NCBI GenBank assembly: GCA_029007685.1 | Contig: JAQXIG010000130.1 | Span: 1-7,900 of the forward strand | DNA from: a bacterium | GTDB taxonomy: Bacteria; Bacillota_I; Bacilli_A; RF39; UBA660 | Reading direction: 5' to 3' | Length of the DNA stretch: 7,900 nt | Shown: positions 1 to 5,380 of the stretch, piece by piece | Layout: each line of letters starts with the position of its first letter | How positions within the stretch are numbered: the first letter of the stretch is position 1 | The notes under the pieces: model-generated | Databases searched by the model: none | Told to the model about the DNA's origin: nothing | What the model saw: the letters and a program-made list of their open reading frames with translations, nothing else | Position numbers and translations under genes: made by a program

Positions 1-1
1 G

Positions 2-109
2 AATAATAATCTAAAGACTAGAAGTATGGGGAATCATCAGTTTGCGATTTCCATCATTCAAGATATGATCAGTCATATAGATAAAGATATTGAAAATAGG
101 AAGCGATAA
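2..109 (+). CDS. 3' end of an unidentified upstream gene (partial)
   Basis: An open frame enters from the left edge and ends at the TAA at 107-109. It gives about 35 residues with a polar, helical-looking C-terminus (it ends ...DKDIENRKR) and no motif I recognise. It does not resemble the usual C-termini of QueA or RuvB, the common partners upstream of tgt. The stop lies 16 nt before the tgt ATG, and the tgt ribosome binding site begins inside the stop codon, so the two genes are probably co-transcribed. Only the tail is visible, so the function cannot be inferred. Confidence is for a real gene end, supported by the tight junction. Confidence 0.6.
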   Translation, partial: NNNLKTRSMGNHQFAISIIQDMISHIDKDIENRKR

Positions 110-116
110 GAGGTGG
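108..116 (+). promoter_or_regulatory. Ribosome binding site that sets the tgt start
   Basis: AAGAGGTGG lies 9 nt before the ATG at 126. The longer in-frame reading from the ATG at 90 would start inside the upstream gene and translate through this site. The ATG at 121 is out of frame and hits a stop after two codons. The site therefore favours 126. Confidence 0.75.
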
Positions 117-125
117 TGTTATGAT

Positions 126-1241
126 ATGAAAGTAAAATATAATTTATTGCACGAGGAGAAAAATACACAAGCTAGACTTGGAACTTTGGAAACTAATCAT
201 GGAGTAGTGGATACGCCTATGTTTATGCCGGTTGGGACAAGGGCTACTGTTAAGATGTTAACTCCAGAAGAACTTTATGATGTTCAGGCCGGAATTATTT
301 TGGCTAATACCTATCATTTGTGGCTTAGACCAGGTGAAGATTTAGTAGATCAAGCTGGTGGACTTCACAAATTTATGAATTATAAAGGACCCATTTTGAC
401 TGATAGTGGTGGTTTTCAAGTTTTTTCTTTGGCTAGTCCAAAGGATATTACGGAAGAAGGAGTCCATTTTAAAAGTCATATTGATGGTTCTAAGTTATTT
501 TTAACCCCAGAAAAAAGTATTGCTATTCAAAATAAATTGGATAGTGATATTGCGATGAGTTTTGATGAGTGTCCACCTTATCCAGTTACTTATGATTATA
601 TGAAAAAGTCAGTTGAAAGAACGCTTCGTTGGGCTGAACGTGGTAAAAAAGTACATGCTAATTCTAATCAAAGTTTATTTGGAATTGTTCAAGGGGGTGA
701 ATTCCCGGAACTTAGAAAATGGAGTGCAATTGAGACTGCTAAACTTGGTTTTGATGGTTATTCGATTGGTGGTACGAGTGTTGGAGAAGATAAAGAAACC
801 ATGTATAAGATGATTGAATATGCAACTCCTTATATGCCTAAAGATAAAGTACGTTATTTGATGGGAGTAGGAGATCCTTCTGACATTGTAGAGGGAGTTA
901 TTCGTGGGATTGATATGTTTGATTGTGTTCTTCCCACTAGAATTGCTAGACATGGAAATGCTTTTACTAAGTTTGGAAAAATTAATTTAAAGAATTCTAA
1001 ATATAAGGAAGATTTTACACCTCTTCAAGATGATTGTGATTGCTATGCGTGTCGTAATTATACGAGAGCTTATATTCGTCATCTAATTAATGTTGATGAG
1101 TCATTGGGTGGTAGACTTTTATCTATTCATAATATTCGTTTTTTAATTCGCTTGACTGAAGAACTCCGAGAAGCTATTAAAGAAGATCGTTTGCTAGAAT
1201 ATCGTGAGGAATTTTATAAAAATTATCAGTCAAATAGCTGA
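126..1241 (+). CDS. tgt: Queuine/preQ1 tRNA-guanine transglycosylase (Tgt)
   Basis: Tgt exchanges the wobble guanine at position 34 of GUN-anticodon tRNAs for preQ1, the committed base-exchange step of queuosine biosynthesis in the cytosol. Starting at 126 the protein has 371 residues, the usual bacterial length. Visible hallmarks are LTDSGGFQVF with the general-base Asp at about 93, FDECPPYP near 146-153, FGIVQGG near 185-191, and GIDMFDCVLPTR near 261-272, where Asp266 should be the nucleophile. The zinc site is Cys304, Cys306, Cys309 and His335, with the spacing known from Zymomonas Tgt. The Ser-Val-Gly at 218-220 matches the bacterial preQ1 pocket, where eukaryotic enzymes have Gly for Val. 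It follows an unidentified gene by 16 nt; queA is not its direct neighbour here. The stop is TGA. All key residues look intact. Confidence 0.98.
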   Translation: MKVKYNLLHEEKNTQARLGTLETNHGVVDTPMFMPVGTRATVKMLTPEELYDVQAGIILANTYHLWLRPGEDLVDQAGGLHKFMNYKGPILTDSGGFQVFSLASPKDITEEGVHFKSHIDGSKLFLTPEKSIAIQNKLDSDIAMSFDECPPYPVTYDYMKKSVERTLRWAERGKKVHANSNQSLFGIVQGGEFPELRKWSAIETAKLGFDGYSIGGTSVGEDKETMYKMIEYATPYMPKDKVRYLMGVGDPSDIVEGVIRGIDMFDCVLPTRIARHGNAFTKFGKINLKNSKYKEDFTPLQDDCDCYACRNYTRAYIRHLINVDESLGGRLLSIHNIRFLIRLTEELREAIKEDRLLEYREEFYKNYQSNS

Positions 1242-1290
1242 TGAATTTGTTTGAACTTAATATAAAATAAATTTCATCTTATGATTGTAA

Positions 1291-1319
1291 AAAATAAGTA
1301 TTAAAATTTTGCTTATTTT
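1291..1319 (+). terminator. Possible weak AT-rich hairpin after tgt
   Basis: AAAATAAG at 1291-1298 can pair with CTTATTTT at 1312-1319 around a 13-nt loop. The stem is short, almost all A-T, and followed by TATAG rather than a long T run. It may slow or end tgt transcription, or it may be chance in AT-rich DNA. No convincing promoter was found between tgt and the next gene, so read-through is equally possible. Confidence 0.2.
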
Positions 1320-1348
1320 ATAGATGTTGTTATATGAGGAGGTAGTAT

Positions 1349-2017
1349 ATGAAAGAGATAAAAATTGCAATGTATGCCGATTATGCAAAAGATGTTGATA
1401 GTGATGAGATATGGAAAAAAGATGATGTAGTAGAATATATTAAGAACATGAGAGTTAATAGTAGCAGTAATCGCAGTAGTAAATGTGATAGTAAAGCAAA
1501 AGTAGTGAAATATATTTTTGAAAGTGATGGCAAAGTAGTTCGAGTTGGGATTTCTGAAAAATATAAAAATGTGAATAAAGAATATATTGAAGCATTAGAG
1601 GAATGGTTATTTATCGATAAAAAACATAGAGGACACATACTTAAACCCATTACAAAGATTGCTATAACAGCTACTGGACTTTCTCTATTAGCTGCTTCAT
1701 ATAAACTTTATTATACAAGTCCAGAGTATCGTATTTCCAAGTTGATTTGGGAAACAGACGTTCATGGTGGTCATGGATGGATAGGTGATGAGAAAGCATA
1801 TCCACAATATTCTCATGGTTGTATTTTTGGAGAAAATACAGGGGGAAAATCACTTGATGAAAGAATAGAAGAATATTGTATTAAATATGATCTTGGAGAA
1901 GATATCACTCAAGCAGCTCAAGAAAAAATGAGAGCATATTTAAATGATGACCTTGAAACTGCAGAGAGCATTGACTTACATGATATATATAGAGAATCGA
2001 AAGGAAACAGCAAATAA
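1349..2017 (+). CDS. Unrecognised protein with one predicted membrane segment
   Basis: I do not recognise this 222-residue protein. The ATG at 1349 has a strong AGGAGG at 1337-1342, 6 nt upstream, so the gene is very likely real. Residues 1-97 are charged and contain a Ser/Asn-rich stretch at about 38-48. Residues 98-122 are hydrophobic (ITKIAITATGLSLLAASYKL) and preceded by KKHRGH and a Lys, which suggests one membrane span with the N-terminus inside. Residues 123-222 include a Gly/His-rich patch (VHGGHGWIGDE, about 138-148) and an acidic helical tail. There is no signal peptide and no enzyme motif. By eye its Arg codons are mostly AGA, while tgt uses many CGT, a weak hint of different ancestry. 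It lies between tgt and a YrzE-like gene and ends at a strong terminator. It could be co-transcribed with tgt or have its own unseen promoter. Confidence 0.75.
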   Translation: MKEIKIAMYADYAKDVDSDEIWKKDDVVEYIKNMRVNSSSNRSSKCDSKAKVVKYIFESDGKVVRVGISEKYKNVNKEYIEALEEWLFIDKKHRGHILKPITKIAITATGLSLLAASYKLYYTSPEYRISKLIWETDVHGGHGWIGDEKAYPQYSHGCIFGENTGGKSLDERIEEYCIKYDLGEDITQAAQEKMRAYLNDDLETAESIDLHDIYRESKGNSK

Positions 2018-2062
2018 GGATTTGCATGTTAATTCCTATAGTTAGAATAAATTCTCAGATTA

Positions 2063-2103
2063 GAAAACACTTAAGATTGTGATCTTAAGTGTTTTCGTTT
2101 TTT
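2063..2103 (+). terminator. Strong intrinsic terminator overlapping the convergent gene's end
   Basis: A 15-bp perfect stem (GAAAACACTTAAGAT at 2063-2077 with its complement at 2082-2096) has a TGTG loop and is followed by GTTTTTT. It ends plus-strand transcription from the 222-residue gene. The right arm contains the stop codon and last codons of the minus-strand gene that ends at 2085. On the minus strand the stem is followed by TAATCTGAG rather than a T run, so it probably works less well in that direction. Confidence 0.9.
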
Positions 2104-2456
2104 CTTCGATTAATTCCAATCATACTACCTAGCATAGCAGAAGTAATCATTAAAATATAGTATACGACTGTTTTTATGTTGATTCCTTTATCAAATCCTA
2201 AATAGCTAATTAAGAATAACAGAATGATCACTTCTATTCCAATTTTAATTCCTTCTAGCCAACCCTTTTTTTCCGCTTTGCTGCCAATGTAGATTCCACC
2301 TATTAGCATTGATATAATGATCATTCCTAGTTTTAAATAGTTAATACCAGTAGTGCCTACGATATTAAAGTAATATAGCACAGTTAATATTATGTTTACT
2401 ACTAAAATGGGAATTATAATATAAAGCAGTGCTTTTAAATATTTTAAAACATCCAT
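2085..2456 (-). CDS. TIGR04086-type (YrzE-like) four-helix membrane protein
   Basis: A small integral membrane protein of 123 residues with four hydrophobic segments at about 8-30, 40-58, 69-88 and 95-115. The Gly-rich pattern GGIYIGSKAEKKGWLEGIKIG at about 53-73 and the closing LGSMIGINRRK are typical, from memory, of the TIGR04086/YrzE family. That family is common in Bacillota and has no established function. I place the start at the ATG at 2456. A GTG at 2465 is also in frame, but it overlaps AGGTGA (2467-2462), which is the ribosome binding site for the ATG 6 nt further on. The gene points towards the 222-residue gene and shares its terminator stem, and it is divergent from the DUF421 gene. 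In Bacillus subtilis relatives it lies near tgt and yrbG. The family call is fairly firm; the role is unknown. Confidence 0.85.
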   Translation of the reverse strand: MDVLKYLKALLYIIIPILVVNIILTVLYYFNIVGTTGINYLKLGMIIISMLIGGIYIGSKAEKKGWLEGIKIGIEVIILLFLISYLGFDKGINIKTVVYYILMITSAMLGSMIGINRRKNENT

Positions 2457-2461
2457 TATTT

Positions 2462-2467
2462 TCACCT
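2462..2467 (-). promoter_or_regulatory. Ribosome binding site that sets the YrzE-like start
   Basis: AGGTGA on the minus strand lies 6 nt before the ATG at 2456. The in-frame GTG at 2465 is part of this site, so a GTG start would have no site of its own. Confidence 0.75.
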
Positions 2468-2520
2468 AGTAAAATTTATGTCCGTGAATAAAAAAATAGA
2501 CCAATTATCATAATAAAGAT
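2468..2520. promoter_or_regulatory. Divergent intergenic region expected to hold two promoters
   Basis: The YrzE-like gene and the DUF421 gene are read apart from this short gap, so at least one promoter each is expected here. On the minus strand TTGGTC followed 18 nt later by CATAAA is a weak candidate. On the plus strand CATAAT at 2509-2514 is a possible -10 with no recognisable -35. Neither is convincing. The inference rests on gene orientation more than on the boxes. Confidence 0.3.
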
Positions 2521-2527
2521 AGAGGTG
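2521..2527 (+). promoter_or_regulatory. Ribosome binding site that sets the DUF421 gene start
   Basis: AGAGGTG lies 6 nt before the ATG at 2534. The in-frame GTG at 2525 is inside this site, which argues against it as the start. Confidence 0.75.
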
Positions 2528-2533
2528 AAATCA

Positions 2534-3181
2534 ATGGACTATTTGGTAGTATTGATTCGAACGGTTTTATTTTATGTCTTGATTACAGTGTTGTATCGTT
2601 TTATGGGAAAACGAGAAATTGGACAATTAGGAATTGTCGATCTTATTGTTTCGATTTTGATTGCAGAACTTGCAGCAGTTTCGATTGAGAATCGTGATGA
2701 GAGTATTTTTTTGTCGATTGTTCCCATTTTGGCATTAGTATTTATTCAAGTGGGAATGGCTTATTATTCTTTGAAAAATGCTAAAGTTCGAGATGCTTTT
2801 GATGGTACTCCTTCTGTCATGATCAATCGAGGAGTTATTAATTTTAAAGAAATGGTGAGACAACGTTATAATATTGATGATCTACTGACCCAACTTAGAG
2901 AACAACATGTTCGTAGTATTGCAGATGTTGATTATGCGATTTTGGAAAATAGTGGAAATCTTAGTGTTTTTACGAAAAAAAATAATCAGTTTGGTGATTA
3001 TCCATTACCTTTGATTTTGGATGGAGAAATACAAGAATCTACCCTGGAAGGACTTTCTAAAAATAGAAAATGGCTTGATAAAATGTTGATAGATGAGAGA
3101 GTCGATCTGCAGGATGTTTTTTATGCTTTTTATCGTAACAAAAGTATTTTTGTGATTAAGCACTCAGATTTAAATAAATAA
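2534..3181 (+). CDS. DUF421 (YrbG/YetF-like) membrane protein
   Basis: A 215-residue DUF421 protein. Three hydrophobic segments lie at about 4-22, 31-50 and 57-77, with the family signature YRFMGKREIGQLGIVDLIVS at about 21-40. A soluble C-terminal part follows, with GTPSVMINRGVINF (91-104), DDLLTQLREQHV (115-126) and the hallmark VDYAILENSGNLSVF (132-146). This matches the YrbG/YetF/YdfS group of Bacillota. A few relatives are linked to spore properties, but the biochemical role is not established. The start at 2534 follows the ribosome binding site; the GTG nine bases earlier is part of that site. The gene is divergent from the YrzE-like gene and convergent with the histidine kinase operon. 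Its TAA stop shares a base with the operon's terminator stem. The protein looks complete, with a slightly short tail compared with some relatives. Confidence 0.92.
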   Translation: MDYLVVLIRTVLFYVLITVLYRFMGKREIGQLGIVDLIVSILIAELAAVSIENRDESIFLSIVPILALVFIQVGMAYYSLKNAKVRDAFDGTPSVMINRGVINFKEMVRQRYNIDDLLTQLREQHVRSIADVDYAILENSGNLSVFTKKNNQFGDYPLPLILDGEIQESTLEGLSKNRKWLDKMLIDERVDLQDVFYAFYRNKSIFVIKHSDLNK

Positions 3182-3203
3182 AGACCACTGTTATGGTGGC
3201 CTT
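3181..3203 (-). terminator. Terminator of the two-component operon
   Basis: Read on the minus strand, AAGGCCAC pairs with GTGGTCTT (one G-U pair) around a 7-nt loop, followed by the T-rich TATTTATTT. It lies about 78 nt beyond the kinase stop codon. On the plus strand the same stem has an A-C mismatch and is followed by ATCATCATC, so it fits the minus strand better. It touches the last base of the DUF421 stop codon. Confidence 0.7.
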
Positions 3204-3251
3204 ATCATCATCATGGTGATTAGGAAGGATATCATTATTATGAATTTTTTA

Positions 3252-3267
3252 TGTGAAAAATATGTGA
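3252..3267 (-). promoter_or_regulatory. Tandem TGTGA repeats after the kinase gene
   Basis: TGTGA occurs at 3252-3256 and 3263-3267 on the plus strand, exactly 11 nt apart, each preceded by TA (TATGTGA at 3261-3267, TTATGTGA at 3249-3256). The minus-strand form TTTTCACAT also occurs just upstream of the response regulator. Direct repeats at one helical turn are typical of OmpR/PhoP-family binding. The site is in the untranslated stretch between the kinase stop and the terminator, where no promoter is evident, so its role is unclear. Confidence 0.3.
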
Positions 3268-3280
3268 TGATTTGATGAAA

Positions 3281-4681
3281 CTAGTTTTTGATTTTGAAAT
3301 GAAAGGTTGTCCCTTCGCCTTCTTTACTTTTGACACCATATTCGTAATTATGTAATTGTAAAATATTTTTAACAATGGCGAGGCCGAGCCCGGTTCCTAC
3401 TGTCATTCGTTGATGATTCTTACTAGTTTTATAATATTTATTCCATATTTTTTGTTGGTCTATTTTAGAAATTCCTTTTCCAGTATCCATTACTTCTACT
3501 AAAATACATTGGGTTTCTTCGGTTATTTTAATGAAGATTTTTTTGTCATCTCCTGTATAGTTGATGGCATTGTTGATTAGGTTGTACATAACCTGTTCTA
3601 TTTTATGTTTATCAGCTTTTATCAGTAATTTTGTAGGACTTTTTAGTTCAAAGTGATAATCTAAGGTTGATTCAAAAATTTGATAATGATTTATTATGGT
3701 TTGGATTAAATCTATCAAATCGAATTCTTCGATATTTAATTGAATCATTTTGCTTTCCATAACAGAAAGGGATAGGATATCATTTACTAAATGATTGAGA
3801 CGATCTACTTCTTCGATAATCACATTGAGATTGGCCTCTCTTTTTTGCTTATCTTTATAAGTTAAGTCTTTGACCATTTCGGCATAGGCTTTGATCATAG
3901 TGAGTGGTGTTTTTAGATCATGACTGACGTTAGCCATTAAATCTCTTCGTAGTTCTTCCGTTTTGGATAATTCATCTTTAGCATAATTTAGAGTTGTTGA
4001 TAGTTCATTAATTTCAGCAATGTCTTCTTCGGTTTTAAAATTGACGTTATAATTACCTTGAGCTAATTTTTGTGCTGCTTTGGTAATTTCGACAATTGGT
4101 TTTGAGAGATGTCTGGAGATAAAATAAGCTATCGCAAATGATAGAAGTAAGACAATAATACTAACATAGATAAACTGATTTTTTAAAATGGTGATAGTAG
4201 ATGAGATAGGAACTAGAGATGATGATAAGAAAATGTAAGTACTGTTGTCTAGTTTTAGAGCATAAATTAGGGTTTTGTTCTTAAATAGGGGATTTATGGT
4301 TAAATATTGGTCAGTTGTTTGGTTACTTTCAATAAAATTTCGTTTATCATTATTGAAGGTGGAACCTTTCATGCATTCTTTATTATTGGTTGTATATGAG
4401 GTTTGCGAATAGGCATTAGTTATTTCAATACAGATGCCAGTTTCGTAGGATAGGGTGGCTAATTTTTCTTGAATCAGGATAGGATTGCTTGATTCTTGGT
4501 AAATGGAGATTATTTTTTTACTAATATTGTCCATGTCTTTTCTTTTAGAGTTTTCGTAAAAACTATCTAGAAAAACAATTTGAAAAAGCCATAAAAAGCT
4601 TAGGATGAAGATGGATAAAATGATTAGATATTTCCATATTTGTATGTTAAGACTATTTTTAGGAACGGTGCGGAATTTCAA
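3281..4681 (-). CDS. Membrane sensor histidine kinase (two-component system)
   Basis: A sensor kinase that autophosphorylates on His and passes the phosphate to the adjacent regulator. Of 466 residues, about 16-37 form the first membrane helix, 38-165 an extracytoplasmic sensor domain with two Cys (84 and 103), and 168-189 the second helix. A HAMP domain spans about 190-243. The H-box NVSHDLKTPLTMI has phospho-acceptor His254. The ATP-binding domain shows the N-box (QVMYNLINNAINYT, 363-376), G1 (DTGKG, 399-403), F-box-like IWNKYYKTSKN (412-422) and G2 (GTGLGLAI, 429-436). All catalytic motifs are present. The start is uncertain. The first usable codon is a TTG at 4681, 23 nt inside the regulator gene, with no clear ribosome binding site, which suggests translational coupling. 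No ATG, GTG or other TTG was seen before the first helix. The sensed signal is unknown, since the sensor domain has no motif I recognise. Confidence 0.95.
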   Translation of the reverse strand: MKFRTVPKNSLNIQIWKYLIILSIFILSFLWLFQIVFLDSFYENSKRKDMDNISKKIISIYQESSNPILIQEKLATLSYETGICIEITNAYSQTSYTTNNKECMKGSTFNNDKRNFIESNQTTDQYLTINPLFKNKTLIYALKLDNSTYIFLSSSLVPISSTITILKNQFIYVSIIVLLLSFAIAYFISRHLSKPIVEITKAAQKLAQGNYNVNFKTEEDIAEINELSTTLNYAKDELSKTEELRRDLMANVSHDLKTPLTMIKAYAEMVKDLTYKDKQKREANLNVIIEEVDRLNHLVNDILSLSVMESKMIQLNIEEFDLIDLIQTIINHYQIFESTLDYHFELKSPTKLLIKADKHKIEQVMYNLINNAINYTGDDKKIFIKITEETQCILVEVMDTGKGISKIDQQKIWNKYYKTSKNHQRMTVGTGLGLAIVKNILQLHNYEYGVKSKEGEGTTFHFKIKN

Positions 4682-5327
4682 ATTTGTAACCGATACTTCT
4701 AACGGTGGTAATTATATCGCGATATTTTCCTAAATTATTTCTTAACATTTTTATATGGGTATCTATAGTTCTGTCATCTCCAAAAAAATCATATCCCCAA
4801 ATACTACTTAATAGTTGCTCTCTGGAGATTGCGATATTTTTGTTTTTGATGAGATAAGTTAGAATTTCAAACTCTTTTGGTGTAACTTTTATATTTTGAT
4901 CTGCAATTGTGATGGTGTAACTTTTAAAATCTACTATCAAATCTTTATAAATAAATTGATCTTTTAGTGGGGATGAGCGTTTGGTAATGGCTTTCATTCT
5001 AGCGATTAGTTCTTTAGGTGAAAATGGTTTGGTTAGGTAATCATCTACACCTAATTCAAATCCGAATAGTTTATCATATTCTTCTCCTCTAGCAGATAAG
5101 ATAATGGTTGGGATATTTTTTTTCTTTTTTATTTCTTTATAGGTAGCAAATCCATCTAACTTAGGCATCATGATATCTAGTACGATTAAGTCGATTTCGT
5201 TTTCATCCAATAAATTTAGCGCTTCTATACCATCTTCGGCTTCTAAAATGGTATATCCTTCGTAGCTACTATATTCTTTAATAACATCACGTATTAACTT
5301 TTCATCATCTACTACTAATATTTTCAT
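4659..5327 (-). CDS. OmpR-family response regulator
   Basis: A 222-residue DNA-binding response regulator, the cytosolic partner of the overlapping histidine kinase. The receiver domain (1-120) has the acidic pair Asp7/Asp8, phospho-acceptor Asp51 in VLDIMMPKLDG, Ser78 in IILSARGEE, Tyr97, and Lys100 in the DDYLTKPF motif. The winged-helix output domain spans about 128-218, with VTPKEFEILTYLIKN, the SREQLLSSIWGYDFFGDDRTIDTHIKMLR recognition region and a final VRSIGYKF wing. Length and layout are standard for the OmpR/PhoB class. The ATG at 5327 has a strong AAGGAGG at 5340-5334. The gene starts 53 nt after the coiled-coil gene and overlaps the kinase by 23 nt, so the three probably form one operon. 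Phased repeats just upstream suggest autoregulation. Specific orthology (for example to PhoP, ArlR or ResD) cannot be settled by eye. Confidence 0.96.
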   Translation of the reverse strand: MKILVVDDEKLIRDVIKEYSSYEGYTILEAEDGIEALNLLDENEIDLIVLDIMMPKLDGFATYKEIKKKKNIPTIILSARGEEYDKLFGFELGVDDYLTKPFSPKELIARMKAITKRSSPLKDQFIYKDLIVDFKSYTITIADQNIKVTPKEFEILTYLIKNKNIAISREQLLSSIWGYDFFGDDRTIDTHIKMLRNNLGKYRDIITTVRSIGYKFEIPHRS

Positions 5328-5346
5328 ATTATTCCTCCTTGAAATT

Positions 5347-5377
5347 ATTGTAGAAAGTGATTGTGTATTTTATGTGA
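5347..5377 (-). promoter_or_regulatory. Candidate autoregulatory site and promoter before the response regulator
   Basis: On the minus strand TTCACA and TACACA follow one another at an 11-nt pitch, seen on the plus strand as TGTGA at 5373-5377 and TGTGT at 5362-5366. TACAAT (5352-5347) follows 9 nt later as a possible -10. No good -35 is present, as expected of a promoter activated by an OmpR-family regulator bound over that position. A start of transcription near 5340 would leave only about 13 nt of leader. The alternative is that the regulator is expressed only from the upstream operon promoter. Confidence 0.35.
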
Positions 5378-5380
5378 AAA

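Noticed and set aside
90..125. Extended tgt start at the ATG at 90, adding 12 residues
   Set aside because: It lies inside the upstream gene's frame, has no ribosome binding site, and the added residues are not part of known Tgt proteins. The site at 108-116 fits the ATG at 126.
1240..1278. GATGAATTT and AAATTTCATC as a tgt terminator hairpin
   Set aside because: Pairing needs a bulge, the loop is about 20 nt, and no T run follows.
3194..3238. Small minus-strand frame of 14 codons (MISFLITMMMIRPP) between kinase and terminator, resembling a leader peptide
   Set aside because: It has no ribosome binding site, lies after the kinase instead of before a biosynthetic operon, and ends inside the terminator stem. 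It is probably chance from the ATGATGATG run.
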